Shown here in pieces: positions 42,590 to 52,571 of a stretch of DNA of 64,000 nt. The translations under genes were made by a program, and so were the position numbers. The notes beneath the pieces were generated by a model. That model searched no databases, had not been told where the DNA came from, and saw nothing but the letters and a program-made list of their open reading frames with translations. Origin of the DNA: Kineothrix sp. IPX-CK (GTDB taxonomy: Bacteria > Bacillota > Clostridia > Lachnospirales > Lachnospiraceae); contig NZ_CP146256.1 of assembly GCF_039134705.1 (NCBI RefSeq), forward strand, positions 2,852,001 through 2,916,000, given 5' to 3'. How positions within the stretch are numbered: the first letter of the stretch is position 1; every line of letters begins with the position of its first letter.

Positions 42590-43459
42590 CTATCTTCGGC
42601 ACAAATCGATGATAATAAGCTCTCCCGGATTAAATATCCTAATGGGAATCGTATGCATTCCAAGTCCCCTGCTCACCACCATTACGGAATCATCCTCCAC
42701 GAACATACCGCCGTCATACTTAGGGAAAAAACGGACCATCGGAGAAATCACTCCTCCGAGCCATGGAAGTCTCATCACTCCGCCGTGCAAATGTCCTGCC
42801 ACAGTAAGGTCCGCTCCCCATTTTACATATTCTTTAAAATAATCCGGGTTGTGGGCAATCAGAAGCCTAAAAGCCCTATCTTCCTTTTTTCCCAAAAGAT
42901 TGTCAATATAACCTTCCTCCATGGTGCTTTGCTGAAACCGCTTATAGTATTTTTTCCCTATCTCCAACCCGAAAATTTCGATGTTGGTATCAGAAAGATA
43001 GACTTTGTCATTTTCCAAAAGGCGGACGCCGCACCTGATCAGCTTTTCCTTGTATTCCTCATACAAATCCCCGTAAGCCTCTTTATATGTCTTAATACGG
43101 TACTCATGATTCCCGTTCGCATAAAAAACAGGGTGTTTCGATGCCAGATATCTCAAAAGCTCTATCGGCTCCTCGTATTTCGTCTTCTTTTCAGCGGCCG
43201 TCACCATATCTCCGGCAATCAGAATAAAATCTGGCGAAGCCTCCTCCACCGCCTTTATCAAATCTTCATTCTTATGTCCGAAGCATTTATTATGCAGATC
43301 CGACAGTAAGACAATCCTGGTGTTTTTTAAGATTTTCTCTGAACGTATCACATATTCTCTCTTCACAAAACGAGTGCTGTCATAAATAATCGATATGACA
43401 AACGCCACGAGAAGCGCTATTTCAAGCACCCGTATAACAGTTGATCCCATCTCCGGCAT
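42590..43459 (-). CDS. Membrane-anchored metallophosphoesterase (YkuE-like)
   Basis: Protein of 289 aa. One N-terminal TM helix (about 7-27) is followed by a calcineurin-like phosphoesterase. Metal motifs in order: LLSDLHNKCFG, ILIAGDMV, YANGNHEYR, LLIAHNPDYF and LTVAGHLHGG. The start at 43459 has GGAGGAATAAG directly before it. Substrate unknown; related proteins act on UDP-sugar lipids or other phosphodiesters. The insertion sequence lies about 65 bp downstream of its stop. Confidence 0.9.
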   Translation of the reverse strand: MPEMGSTVIRVLEIALLVAFVISIIYDSTRFVKREYVIRSEKILKNTRIVLLSDLHNKCFGHKNEDLIKAVEEASPDFILIAGDMVTAAEKKTKYEEPIELLRYLASKHPVFYANGNHEYRIKTYKEAYGDLYEEYKEKLIRCGVRLLENDKVYLSDTNIEIFGLEIGKKYYKRFQQSTMEEGYIDNLLGKKEDRAFRLLIAHNPDYFKEYVKWGADLTVAGHLHGGVMRLPWLGGVISPMVRFFPKYDGGMFVEDDSVMVVSRGLGMHTIPIRIFNPGELIIIDLCRR

Positions 43460-43536
43460 CTTATTCCTCCATCCACCAGACCTTTTTGCCGGCATTTTCA
43501 TACCAGCTATTCTTTAGTGTACCACATTTTCTCAAA

Positions 43537-44700
43537 TTATAAAAGGAAATACCGAATCGTCTTTATCACATAGTCTTTATATCCGGCTTTATCCACTGCC
43601 TTGGCTGCAACGATGGATATGCTTCCTATTCTCTGTCCGCCCAACTGGTATACCGCCTCACCGATTGCCTGCCCCTCCTCTATCGGAGCTTCTATCTGGG
43701 CCGGAAGGCTGATAGTTTTTTCTATTTCCGTCAGGTTATTTCCCTTGGTATCCAAATATCTGAACTCTCCGGCATAGCTTAAGTTGACAGTATCATCCAC
43801 ACCGCCCTTGATAACCTGTGCAGGCAGGGCATCTTTATTCTCATCCACATAAATGTTGCTCACACTATAGCCATAGTTGAGCAGCGACATCGCATCCTGA
43901 AATCTTACCTTATTGTCCGGAGCCGCCATGACTACCGCTATCAGTTCGATCCCGTCCTTATTGGCAGTCGCGGAAAGACAGTATTTCGCCTTGTTTGTGG
44001 AACCTGTTTTCAGTCCCGTAGCCCATTCGTACTGCTTTAAAAGCTTGTTAGTGCTGGACAGAGTAAAAGTCGAGGTTCCCTGTCTCGTTACATGAGAAAT
44101 ATCCTCCATCCAAATCTGCGTATAATCCAGTACCTCGGGATACTTGGTTATCAGTTCCCTCGACATAATCGCCACGTCTCTGGCCGAAGTATAATGAGTA
44201 TCCGAATCCGAAAGTCCGCAGCTGTCCTCAAAATGCGTATGATCCATACGCAGTTCTTCCGCCCTCTGGTTCATCAGCTTCACAAATTCGGACTCGCTTC
44301 CTGCAATGTACTCCGCCACCGCCACACAGGCATCGTTTCCCGATGCCACAGCGATACACTTTATCAGGGTCTCTAAGGTCTGTACCTCTCCTTCCTCCAG
44401 GAACACTTGGGAACCGCCCATGGATTTGGCATATGCGCTGGTCATGATCTGATCATCCAAATGTATTCTTCCCGACCCCAGATGATCGAAAATAATCAAC
44501 AGCGTCATAATCTTCGTTATGCTGGCAGGACTCTTTTCCGCATCTGCCTCTTGTTCGCAGATGATCTGCCCTGTAGAAGCTTCTATCAATATGTAAGAAG
44601 GCGCGGATACCTCCGGCACCGCCCTCGCGTAAAGTATGGAGGAGAAAAACAAGCAGATACTGAACCCGTAGCAAATAGCAGCTTTCACCAATTTCTTCAC
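43537..44700 (-). CDS. D-alanyl-D-alanine carboxypeptidase (DacF/DacB type), second copy
   Basis: Second S11 peptidase in the window, 387 aa. A signal peptide (AAICYGFSICLFFSSILYARA) precedes the enzyme. SxxK is in SPASITKIM, SxN in ASGNDAC and KTG in GLKTGSTNKA. A C-terminal domain and a short amphipathic end follow. I use the GTG at 44700, with CAGGAG upstream; the longer frame to 44778 reads into the terminator of the upstream gene. It has its own transcript. Confidence 0.93.
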   Translation of the reverse strand: MKKLVKAAICYGFSICLFFSSILYARAVPEVSAPSYILIEASTGQIICEQEADAEKSPASITKIMTLLIIFDHLGSGRIHLDDQIMTSAYAKSMGGSQVFLEEGEVQTLETLIKCIAVASGNDACVAVAEYIAGSESEFVKLMNQRAEELRMDHTHFEDSCGLSDSDTHYTSARDVAIMSRELITKYPEVLDYTQIWMEDISHVTRQGTSTFTLSSTNKLLKQYEWATGLKTGSTNKAKYCLSATANKDGIELIAVVMAAPDNKVRFQDAMSLLNYGYSVSNIYVDENKDALPAQVIKGGVDDTVNLSYAGEFRYLDTKGNNLTEIEKTISLPAQIEAPIEEGQAIGEAVYQLGGQRIGSISIVAAKAVDKAGYKDYVIKTIRYFLL

Positions 44701-44740
44701 AATACACACTCCTGTCAGGTGTTCTACTACTATAAATATA

Positions 44741-44770
44741 AAAAAGCGATTCTGTTTAGAACCGCTTTTT
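44741..44770 (-). terminator. Terminator after the CmpB-family gene (bidirectional)
   Basis: AAAAAGCG-A-TTCT pairs with AGAA-C-CGCTTTTT around a 4-nt loop, one mismatch. It overlaps the stop codon of the membrane protein gene at 44769. Confidence 0.85.
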
Positions 44771-45362
44771 AATACCATCTTGTTTTAAAGTTCTGATATT
44801 TATCCATCCATCTGTCCTTCTGTCCGCGTATATCAATACGAAACGCGCGGGTCAGCTGAATAATATAATCCACAGTAACGACAGCGAGTATCAGTCCGCA
44901 TACCCGGCTTCCCATGGAAAAGCTCAGGCTGTCGATAAAACCTATCACTCTCGAATGCAAAAAAGTTATGATGAATACCGCATACAACCCCCATGCGGCC
45001 GTACTTTCCAAGCATATGATGCCTTTGTAATTACATGGCTTATCGTTATAATCCCACCAAACTTCTCCGAACAGCTTAAGCATGAGCTTTCCTACTAAAA
45101 ATTCAAAAATAGTAGCCATAACAGCTCCCGCCAGATACAATCCGAAGAAATGGCCGTTTAAAGGATGGAGTATGGTATATCCTATCACCGCTCCAAAGCC
45201 GTAAATCGGACAAAAAGGACTCTTCGCGAACCCTCTGTTCGTCAGCCTTCTGTTGCAAAAAGACATGTAAATGGATTCTACCAGCCAGCCCAGCATGCTG
45301 TAGATTACGAATGCCGAAACAAAATGATAAATATCCGTTCCCAGTATTTCTCTTGTCCACAT
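44769..45362 (-). CDS. CmpB-type putative ABC transporter permease, membrane protein
   Basis: Integral membrane protein of 197 aa with about five helices, PF06541-like. Conserved parts: YSMLGWLVESIYMSFC, then NRGFAKSPFCPIYGFGA, and WDYNDKPCNYKGIICLES. Despite the family name no ATPase partner is nearby and transport is unproven. I start at the ATG at 45362 with GGGGA upstream; the frame to 45410 would begin inside a terminator. Confidence 0.85.
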   Translation of the reverse strand: MWTREILGTDIYHFVSAFVIYSMLGWLVESIYMSFCNRRLTNRGFAKSPFCPIYGFGAVIGYTILHPLNGHFFGLYLAGAVMATIFEFLVGKLMLKLFGEVWWDYNDKPCNYKGIICLESTAAWGLYAVFIITFLHSRVIGFIDSLSFSMGSRVCGLILAVVTVDYIIQLTRAFRIDIRGQKDRWMDKYQNFKTRWY

Positions 45363-45396
45363 ATCGAATTCCCCGCTATAAGATATATCATAGTAT

Positions 45397-45416
45397 AAAA
45401 AAGCGGACAAGTCCGC
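45397..45416 (-). terminator. Terminator between rpsU and the CmpB-family gene
   Basis: GCGGAC-TT-GTCCGC followed by six T on the minus strand, 35 bp before the next start codon. A nearby upstream segment, AAGTCC, could pair with GGACTT of this stem, so attenuation is conceivable. Confidence 0.75.
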
Positions 45417-45516
45417 ATCAACTCCCTAATCCCTCACTCATAAGGGACTTGGCTGCTTTTTTAGCGCCGAATGCAGTCACACAGTGACATCTTCCTTTTG
45501 CATTCGTACGCATCCA

Positions 45517-45554
45517 TTGTTATATAATAGGATCATTTTCTTATTATATAACAA
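45517..45554. repeat. 13-bp AT-rich inverted repeat downstream of rpsU
   Basis: TTGTTATATAATA (45517-45529) with its exact complement at 45542-45554, 12-nt centre. Both strands contain TATAAT. The 45417-45594 gap otherwise holds only hairpins; no gene is seen. Confidence 0.65.
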
Positions 45555-45581
45555 AGTCCTTGATTAAAAAACCAAGGACTT
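45554..45581 (-). terminator. Probable hairpin terminator of rpsU
   Basis: AAGTCCTTG (45554-45562) pairs with CAAGGACTT (45573-45581), 10-nt loop, 14 bp after the rpsU stop. The tail is only moderately T-rich, so efficiency may be low. Confidence 0.5.
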
Positions 45582-45594
45582 GCCGTTCACACAA

Positions 45595-45771
45595 TTAATT
45601 ATATTTACGTTTTCTTGCTGCTTCGGATTTCTTCTTACGTTTTACGCTTGGCTTCTCGTAATGCTCTCTCTTACGAATTTCCTGCTGAATTCCAGCTTTT
45701 GCACAACTTCTTTTGAAGCGACGTAAAGCGCTATCCAAAGTCTCGTTTTCTTTTACGATTACGTTTGACAT
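45595..45771 (-). CDS. rpsU: 30S ribosomal protein S21
   Basis: Basic ribosomal protein of 58 aa. It starts [20 protein letters not shown] and ends with a Lys/Arg-rich stretch, [28 protein letters not shown] is the S21 core. The ATG at 45771 has GGAGG-type bases (GAGGTCGGG) about 10 bp upstream. It lies downstream of alaS on the same strand with a 139-bp gap, so it probably has its own promoter. Confidence 0.96.
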   Translation of the reverse strand: MSNVIVKENETLDSALRRFKRSCAKAGIQQEIRKREHYEKPSVKRKKKSEAARKRKYN

Positions 45772-45910
45772 TCCTACACCCGACCTCCCTTCAGTCCCTT
45801 CCTAGCAACACGACTGATTGGGTTTATTCTATTTACGCATAAATATGCTTACATATCCTTATGCACAATAATGATTATATCACATATTTTTGAGCAGTCA
45901 ACCTATTTTT

Positions 45911-48556
45911 TTAAATTATTTGCGTTTCCAACACTTTTTCGGACTCTGCAATCGCCGCATCGATGCCTCCCGGATTCTTGCCGCCTGCCTGAGCCATGTT
46001 CGGACGACCACCACCACCACCGCCAACTAAGGCTGCGATTCCTTTTATCAGATTGCCCGCATGTGCTCCCTTCGCTACCGCACCTTCCGTCGCCATAGCT
46101 ACCAGATTCACCTTGCCCGCTTCATCGGATAAGAGAACAACAACGCCTTCCTTAAGCTTCGTCTTCAGCTGGTCGCCAAGATCGCGCAGACCGTTCATAT
46201 CCACACCGGACACCCTGGCAGACAGAAGCTTCACACCCTTAATTTCTTTCACCTGATCCATGACATCGCCAAGGGCTTCCTTGGCAGCCTTGCTCTTCAA
46301 GGATTCATTTTCGCTTTGCAGCGCTTTTATATCTGCCATCAGATGCTCCAGCTTTTCCACAAGGGAAGCAGGTGTTGCCTTTACTGCTTTTGCTGCCTCC
46401 TCCAAAGTCTTTTCTAACTCCGCATAATAATGGAACACACCGGCTCCCGTCAGCGCTTCGATTCTTCTTACACCCGCTGCAACGCCGCTTTCGGATATGA
46501 TTTTAAATGCAGATATCGCTCCTGTGTTAGCTACATGAGTACCACCGCATAATTCAGTGGAGAAATCACCCATTTTAACAACGCGCACCGTTTCTCCGTA
46601 TTTTTCGCCGAACAAAGCCATCGCTCCGCTCTTCTTCGCTTCCTCTATCGTCATGATGCTCGTAAGTACGGGCAGTGACTGTTCGATTTTCTCATTTACA
46701 AGCTGCTCTACCTTGGCGATTTCTTCCTCAGTCATGGCGGAAAAATGGCTGAAATCGAAACGGAGTCTGTCCCCGTCCACAAAAGAACCAGCCTGTTCTA
46801 CATGAGTGCCTAACACCGTTCGCAAAGCCTTCTGGAGCAGATGGGTGGCGCTGTGGTTTTTGCATGTATCCGCTCTTCTTTGCTCATCCACAGATAAAGT
46901 CACTTTATCCCCTATTTTGAACATGCCTTTTTTTACTTTGCCGATATGTCCTACCTTACCGCCAAACAGCTTCACCGTATCCACTACTTCGAATTCGGAG
47001 TCTCCGGCATAGATCATGCCGATATCTGCACTCTGGCCGCCCATGGTCGCATAGAAGGGCGTCTCTTCCACGAATATAGTTCCCATCTCACCGTCCGTCA
47101 GGGCCTCTGCCAGCTCTGCCTCCGTGGTAAGCACGGTAATCCTGGAATCGTGCACCAGTCCGTCGTAGCCTACGAACTGAGTCGTAACTGCAGGATCTAT
47201 GGACTCGTATACCGTAACGTCGGCTCCCATATAGTTAGTAACCTTGCGCGCCGCACGAGCCTTTACCTTCTGTTCCTGCATCGCCTCCGCAAAGCTTTTT
47301 TCATCCACGGTAAAACCTTTTTCTTCTAAGATTTCCTTCGTCAGATCGAGAGGAAAACCGTAAGTGTCATATAACTTGAACGCATCTTCCCCGGCAAGCT
47401 CCTTCACACCGTCCTTTTCCATGGAAGCCTGCATCTCTCCGAGTATGACAAGGCCCTGATCGATGGTCTTGTTAAATTTCGCTTCCTCCTGTGTGAGCAC
47501 ATTGAAAATAAAATCTTTCTTCTCTTCCAATTCAGGATAGCCGTCCTTGCTTCCCTCGATTACCGTCTTGCTTAAATCAGCAAGAAACTGTCCTTCAATT
47601 CCCAAAAGCCGTCCATGTCTTGCCGCACGGCGGATAATACGCCGCAGCACATAGCCCCGTCCTTCGTTGGTGGGCATAATTCCGTCAGAAATCATAAACG
47701 ACGCGGAACGGATATGGTCGGTAACGATACGGATAGATACGTCCCAATCGTATTTCTTCTTATATTCCTTGCCCGAAATCTCGCATACCTTGCTGCTAAG
47801 TGCCTGAATGGTATCTATATCGAAAATAGAGTCCACATCCTGCACAACTGTTGCCAGTCTTTCCAGTCCCATTCCCGTATCGATATTTTTCTGTTCAAGC
47901 TCCGTATAATTGCCTTTACCGTCGCTTTCGAACTGGGTAAACACGTTGTTCCACACCTCGATATAGCGGTCGCACTCACAGCCCACCTTACAGTCAGGCT
48001 TTCCGCAGCCGTATTTTTCTCCGCGGTCATAATAAATTTCAGAGCAGGGACCACAGGGACCGGAACCGTGCTCCCAGAAATTATCTTCCTTGCCAAAGCG
48101 GTAAATGTTCTCCGCCGGGATTCCGATTTCCTTGTTCCATATATCGAATGCCTCATCGTCCTCCATGTATACGGAAGGATATAGCCTATCCGCTTCCAAA
48201 CCTACTACCTCTGTGAGAAACTCCCAGCTCCAGGCAATAGCTTCATGCTTAAAGTAGTCGCCAAAGGAGAAATTGCCCAACATCTCGAAAAAGGTTCCGT
48301 GGCGGGCAGTTTTTCCTATATTTTCAATATCTCCGGTACGGATACATTTCTGGCAGGTCGTCACCCTTTTCCTCGGAGGAATCTCCTGTCCCGTAAAATA
48401 CGGTTTTAAGGGCGCCATACCGGAATTGATCAACAACAAACTATTGTCGTTATGGGGCACCAGGGAAAAACTTTTCATCGCCAGATGTTCTTTCCCTTCA
48501 AAAAATTCGAGAAACATCTTTCTAAGTTCGTTTACTCCATACTGTTTCATTTCCAT
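45911..48556 (-). CDS. alaS: Alanine--tRNA ligase
   Basis: Charges tRNA-Ala, 881 aa, normal length. The class II catalytic core (about 1-250) has MFLEFFEGKEHLAMKSFSLVP and RHGTFFEMLGNFSFGDYFK. The editing domain has NHSATHLLQ and the zinc motif ELCGGTHVANTG. A DHHA1 domain with the glycine run and RPNMAQAGG ends the protein. It starts 17 bp after glyS, so the two synthetases share a transcript; there is no T-box in front of either. Confidence 0.97.
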   Translation of the reverse strand: MEMKQYGVNELRKMFLEFFEGKEHLAMKSFSLVPHNDNSLLLINSGMAPLKPYFTGQEIPPRKRVTTCQKCIRTGDIENIGKTARHGTFFEMLGNFSFGDYFKHEAIAWSWEFLTEVVGLEADRLYPSVYMEDDEAFDIWNKEIGIPAENIYRFGKEDNFWEHGSGPCGPCSEIYYDRGEKYGCGKPDCKVGCECDRYIEVWNNVFTQFESDGKGNYTELEQKNIDTGMGLERLATVVQDVDSIFDIDTIQALSSKVCEISGKEYKKKYDWDVSIRIVTDHIRSASFMISDGIMPTNEGRGYVLRRIIRRAARHGRLLGIEGQFLADLSKTVIEGSKDGYPELEEKKDFIFNVLTQEEAKFNKTIDQGLVILGEMQASMEKDGVKELAGEDAFKLYDTYGFPLDLTKEILEEKGFTVDEKSFAEAMQEQKVKARAARKVTNYMGADVTVYESIDPAVTTQFVGYDGLVHDSRITVLTTEAELAEALTDGEMGTIFVEETPFYATMGGQSADIGMIYAGDSEFEVVDTVKLFGGKVGHIGKVKKGMFKIGDKVTLSVDEQRRADTCKNHSATHLLQKALRTVLGTHVEQAGSFVDGDRLRFDFSHFSAMTEEEIAKVEQLVNEKIEQSLPVLTSIMTIEEAKKSGAMALFGEKYGETVRVVKMGDFSTELCGGTHVANTGAISAFKIISESGVAAGVRRIEALTGAGVFHYYAELEKTLEEAAKAVKATPASLVEKLEHLMADIKALQSENESLKSKAAKEALGDVMDQVKEIKGVKLLSARVSGVDMNGLRDLGDQLKTKLKEGVVVLLSDEAGKVNLVAMATEGAVAKGAHAGNLIKGIAALVGGGGGGRPNMAQAGGKNPGGIDAAIAESEKVLETQII

Positions 48557-48573
48557 AATCCTTTCTTTCGTCC

Positions 48574-49962
48574 TTAAAAGGTAAATTTATCCGCAAAATA
48601 TGCGTCGAGGTCAGCAATGGCCACACGCTCCTGATCCATAGAATCACGGAAGCGTACGGTAACGCAATTGTCTGTCTCGGATTCGAAATCATAAGTAATA
48701 CAAAACGGAGTTCCTATCTCATCCTGTCTGCGGTATCTTTTTCCGATATTTCCTCTGTCGTCAAATTCACAGTTATATTTCTTTGACAACTCCATGAATA
48801 TTTTCTCTGCACCTTCGTTTAACTTCTTGGACAGTGGAAGCACTCCGATCTTAACCGGGGCCAGCGCCGGATGGAAATGAAGTACGGTTCGTACATCGCC
48901 TTCTCCGATTTCCTCTTCATCGTAGGCCGCACAAAGAAAAGCCAAAACTACGCGGTCCGCGCCGAGAGACGGCTCAATAACATACGGTACGTATCTTATG
49001 TTCTTCTGATCATCAAAATAAGTCAAATCCTGCCCCGAGGTGTTCTGGTGCTGGGTAAGATCATAATCGGTCCTATCTGCAATTCCCCACAACTCGCCCC
49101 AACCGAAGGGGAATAAAAACTCGATATCCGTGGTAGCCTTGGAGTAGAAGGAAAGCTCTTCCTTATCGTGATCTCTGACGCGCATCTCTTCGTCCTTCAT
49201 GCCGAGTGTCTTCAGCCAGTCGATACAGAACTGCTTCCAGTATGCGAACCACTCAAGATCCGTATCCGGCTCACAGAAAAATTCCAGTTCCATCTGCTCG
49301 AATTCTCTTGTGCGGAAAGTGAAATTGCCCGGTGTAATTTCGTTGCGGAAGGATTTCCCTACCTGACCGATACCGAAGGGAATCTTCTTTCTGGATGTTC
49401 TCTGTACGTTCTTAAAGTTCACAAAGATGCCCTGTGCGGTTTCCGGTCTTAAGTAAACTGTGTTCTTCGCATCCTCCGTCACTCCCTGAAACGTCTTGAA
49501 CATCAGATTGAACTGGCGGATATCTGTGAAATTATGTTTGCCGCAGGTAGGACAGGGAATGTTGTTGTCTTCGATAAACTGCTTCATTTTCTCTTGAGAC
49601 CAACCGTCTACGGAGCCATCCAAAGCAACATTATATTCTGCCGCATAATCCTCGATAATTTTATCTGCCCGGAACCGCTCGTGACATTCCTTGCAGTCCA
49701 TCAAAGGATCCGAGAAACCTCCCAGATGTCCCGAAGCCACCCAAGTCTGGGGATTCATAAGTATTGCGCAGTCCACACCCACATTATACTGGTTCTCCAT
49801 GATGAATTTCTGCCACCACGCGCGTTTCACGTTGTTCTTCAGTTCCACACCAAGGTTACCATAATCCCATGTATTGGCAAGCCCGCCGTAAATCTCAGAG
49901 CCGGGATATACAAATCCTCTCGCTTTCGCCAGTGCTACTATTTTCTCCATTGTTTTTTCCAT
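48574..49962 (-). CDS. glyS: Glycine--tRNA ligase, single-chain (dimeric) type
   Basis: Eukaryote/archaea-like GlyRS of 462 aa, class IIa. [19 protein letters not shown] and [17 protein letters not shown] are at the N-terminus. A four-cysteine element CKECHERF ... CPTCGKHNF is present. Motif 2 lies around [20 protein letters not shown] and motif 3 in [13 protein letters not shown]. The anticodon-binding domain (about 360-455) ends the protein. It is followed by alaS after 17 bp. Confidence 0.97.
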   Translation of the reverse strand: MEKTMEKIVALAKARGFVYPGSEIYGGLANTWDYGNLGVELKNNVKRAWWQKFIMENQYNVGVDCAILMNPQTWVASGHLGGFSDPLMDCKECHERFRADKIIEDYAAEYNVALDGSVDGWSQEKMKQFIEDNNIPCPTCGKHNFTDIRQFNLMFKTFQGVTEDAKNTVYLRPETAQGIFVNFKNVQRTSRKKIPFGIGQVGKSFRNEITPGNFTFRTREFEQMELEFFCEPDTDLEWFAYWKQFCIDWLKTLGMKDEEMRVRDHDKEELSFYSKATTDIEFLFPFGWGELWGIADRTDYDLTQHQNTSGQDLTYFDDQKNIRYVPYVIEPSLGADRVVLAFLCAAYDEEEIGEGDVRTVLHFHPALAPVKIGVLPLSKKLNEGAEKIFMELSKKYNCEFDDRGNIGKRYRRQDEIGTPFCITYDFESETDNCVTVRFRDSMDQERVAIADLDAYFADKFTF

Positions 49963-49997
49963 GATTACACCCTCCTGCCCGTTTTTACGGTACTTTT

Positions 49998-50636
49998 TTA
50001 TTTAAAAACTATATAATACTTTCCCAAACTTTCCCCATTTTCGTCCGTCTGCATAGCTGCCTCGTTCCTGCCTAAGGAAACTACATTGTCGCCGGAATAC
50101 AAGATTTTCCCGAAAGTCTCCACGCGAAACGGTACCTCAGAAATCAATATGTGATTTTCTCCCATGCCAAGAAGCTCTTGTTTTCCTATGCTTTCCTCTT
50201 CATTCTCCGCGCTTGTTAAGGTTACATCCAGCGAATGCCCCCCGTCATAGGCTTCCTTCACTGTCCCGATAAATAGCTGCCTGCTGTCAAATTGGTTGGA
50301 ATTGTAGTCCGTATATGCCTCCGCAGACGGATATTTCATCGTTACCGTAATGACTCCATTCTTATTTTCGAATTTATCTACGGATATGTCCCGCTCCGAA
50401 TCCCGGTTATACTCCGCGACCTCCGAAAGAATCATACTTCGCAAATCATCTTCATTATAATAATCGGCGGAAAAATCCTCCGTTATCGTCTCCATTATGC
50501 TGCCGTCTTTTAGGACTTCCATCACCGTATTGGATGAGGCTGCCGCCTGTGCCCTGCTGTCTGTATCGCTTTCCCCACATCCCCATAAAGAGAGCCCCGC
50601 AAAAAGAACTCCCGCTATCGCTCCTATTTTACGCAT
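49998..50636 (-). CDS. Lipoprotein of unknown function
   Basis: Protein of 212 aa not recognised. A lipoprotein signal ends AGLSLWGC, cysteine near residue 20. The mature part is soluble and acidic, starting with an Ala/Ser-rich tether. The start at 50636 follows GGAGG by 9 bp, giving MRKIGAIAG; earlier ATGs at 50672 and 50705 have poorer sites and would bury the signal. It lies between recO and glyS on the same strand. No enzyme motif is seen. Confidence 0.82.
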   Translation of the reverse strand: MRKIGAIAGVLFAGLSLWGCGESDTDSRAQAAASSNTVMEVLKDGSIMETITEDFSADYYNEDDLRSMILSEVAEYNRDSERDISVDKFENKNGVITVTMKYPSAEAYTDYNSNQFDSRQLFIGTVKEAYDGGHSLDVTLTSAENEEESIGKQELLGMGENHILISEVPFRVETFGKILYSGDNVVSLGRNEAAMQTDENGESLGKYYIVFK

Positions 50637-50760
50637 TATCTTCGTCCTCCGACACCGGACATCTTTCTTCATGTCCTTTTCTTTCCTCGTTACATTTACA
50701 TTCACAATATTATAGCTGACTTAAGTTCGTTTTTCAATATATAAATTACGCCAAAGCATT

Positions 50761-51414
50761 TCATACGGTCAAGTCCTTCAATATGGTCAGGCTTTTGAAT
50801 TCCCTATCCATGTATTCTTTCTTAAAAATATCCGCAATCGCCCTAAGTTCCCCAAGCACCTCATCGGTCACAGTAAAAGTATATAGCTTCTCCACCGGGC
50901 TGTGTTCTATGTAGCTCATAGTATAAACGGTGGATTCCACGAAATTGTTCTTATTCGGTATTCCCGGATATTCCCCGTTTAAAACGAGCGCCTTTATTTC
51001 AAATATGCAGCGCACCAGATTTTTATTCAGCGAGGAAAGCTGCAAGGCCCTGAGTGACTGGTACAAAAGCTTTAGCATTTCCTTCTCATCGTTGTTCTCT
51101 CTGGTGTAATAATCCATGACTTCCAAAAAATACATTCCATAGCATGCCGCTTCAAAATCTTCCCTGAGCTTTTCAAAATAATTGGATATATCCGCCTCCA
51201 CGATATTGTAAGAAGAACGACCCTCATACATTTTGAATTCTCCGAAGGAAAAGGGGGAGGCGGCAGCCACAAGCCTGCTGTTAGGCTTTCTCGCCCCTTT
51301 GGCGAAGGCTGACACCTTTCCCCTCTCTTTCGTCAAAATAACGACGCGCCTATCGTATTCCCCGATAGGCACTGTCTTCAAAACCATTCCTGTTAGTTTC
51401 ACAAATTCCTGCAT
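50761..51414 (-). CDS. recO: DNA repair protein RecO (short, without zinc motif)
   Basis: Recombination mediator that loads RecA with RecR, 217 aa. The N-terminal OB fold has GMVLKTVPIGEYDRRVVILTKERG and FAKGARKPNSR; the C-terminal helices follow. Family members near 240-250 aa often have a four-Cys zinc site in the C-terminal half; here only single cysteines are left and the loop is shortened. AGGAG precedes the ATG at 51414. The start lies inside the small gene upstream. Confidence 0.9.
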   Translation of the reverse strand: MQEFVKLTGMVLKTVPIGEYDRRVVILTKERGKVSAFAKGARKPNSRLVAAASPFSFGEFKMYEGRSSYNIVEADISNYFEKLREDFEAACYGMYFLEVMDYYTRENNDEKEMLKLLYQSLRALQLSSLNKNLVRCIFEIKALVLNGEYPGIPNKNNFVESTVYTMSYIEHSPVEKLYTFTVTDEVLGELRAIADIFKKEYMDREFKSLTILKDLTV

Positions 51415-51565
51415 ATGGATTATCTCCTATGGTCGCACTGCCGTCCGGTACATAGCCTTCGGACGAACCGGACGCCGTCGTTTCCTCCTGTGCATTCTTA
51501 AAACTTAAGTAATCCTCAATTTTTCCGGTATTAAAAAATTGTTGCCAGTAGTTTCGTTCTTTCAT
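51350..51565 (-). CDS. Small protein between era and recO (YqzL-like position)
   Basis: Protein of 71 aa. KERNYWQQFFNTGKIEDYLSF is the only part that looks conserved; the rest is Ser/Thr/Gly-rich. AGGGGGC lies before the ATG at 51565. It ends 65 bp inside recO in another frame, so recO translation may be coupled to it. Small genes in this slot (YqzL) are common in Firmicutes; function unknown. Confidence 0.75.
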   Translation of the reverse strand: MKERNYWQQFFNTGKIEDYLSFKNAQEETTASGSSEGYVPDGSATIGDNPYAGICETNRNGFEDSAYRGIR

Positions 51566-51653
51566 CTTGTGCCCCCTAACGTAATGATACTAAAAAGCTA
51601 TACTTTAGTTTCACTTTCAGTATTAATATTAGGGTTCGCTTTTTTTGGATTTC

Positions 51654-52568
51654 CTATTCGGATTCTTTTGGATTGTAGCCAAAATTTTTCATAAGGAAAT
51701 CGCTGTCCCGCCAATCTTTTTTTACCTTTACCCAAAGCTGCAGATTCACGCGGCATTCCAGCATATCTTCGATTTCAGGCCGCGCCTTGCTGCCTATCTT
51801 TTTAAGCATGGCGCCTTGCTTTCCTATGACGATTCCTTTGTGAGATTCTCTTTCACAAACGATGGTGGCCTCAATATCGGCAATCGATTCCTTGCTGCTC
51901 CTCCGGTATTTGATGCTTTCTATGGATACCGCGATTCCGTGAGGTATCTCATCCTCTAAGCACCTGAGTGCTTTTTCTCTTATAAGCTCCGCCACGATCT
52001 GGCGTTCCGGCTGGTCAGTTACGGTGTCCTCATCATAAAATGCCGGTCCATAGGGCAGATATTTCATAATACAGCTTATGAGCGCATCCGTGTTGTCGCC
52101 CTTAAGCGCCGATACCGGCACGATTTCCGCAAAATCCATCTCTTTTCGATAAACATCGATAAAATTCAATATCTCAGGCTTTTTCACCGTATCCGTTTTG
52201 TTAATGACGAGAATGACCGGAGTCCGGACCTTTTTCAGCTGCTCGATGATATGCCGCTCGCCCGCTCCGATATAAGCAGTGGGCTCTACCAGCCAGAGAA
52301 TGACGTCCACCTCGGACATAGTCCGTTCCGCAACACGCACCATATAGTCTCCCAGCTTATTCTTCGCCTTATGGATTCCCGGCGTATCCACAAAGACGAT
52401 CTGGCCTTCCTTAGAGGTGTAGACCGTCTGTATCCTGTTTCTTGTGGTCTGGGGCTTATTACTTGTAATCGCAATTTTCTGTCCGATCAGGTGGTTCATC
52501 AGCGTTGATTTCCCTACATTGGGCCTGCCTATTAAGGTAACAAATCCTGATTTATAATTATCGTTCAC
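51654..52568 (-). CDS. era: GTPase Era
   Basis: Essential GTPase for 16S rRNA maturation and 30S assembly, 304 aa. G1 GRPNVGKST, G2 with NKPQTTRNRI, G3 DTPGIH and G4 NKTD are intact. The C-terminal KH domain has GIVIGKQGAMLKKIGSKAR. It starts 3 bp after the DUF4349 lipoprotein stop, so translation of the two is linked, and it precedes the small gene and recO. Confidence 0.97.
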   Translation of the reverse strand: MNDNYKSGFVTLIGRPNVGKSTLMNHLIGQKIAITSNKPQTTRNRIQTVYTSKEGQIVFVDTPGIHKAKNKLGDYMVRVAERTMSEVDVILWLVEPTAYIGAGERHIIEQLKKVRTPVILVINKTDTVKKPEILNFIDVYRKEMDFAEIVPVSALKGDNTDALISCIMKYLPYGPAFYDEDTVTDQPERQIVAELIREKALRCLEDEIPHGIAVSIESIKYRRSSKESIADIEATIVCERESHKGIVIGKQGAMLKKIGSKARPEIEDMLECRVNLQLWVKVKKDWRDSDFLMKNFGYNPKESE

Positions 52569-52571
52569 ATT

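Noticed and set aside
43537..44700. Recent tandem duplication of the D,D-carboxypeptidase at 38108
   Set aside because: Both are S11 enzymes but differ widely outside the SxxK, SxN and KTG motifs, so they are old paralogues, not a recent copy.
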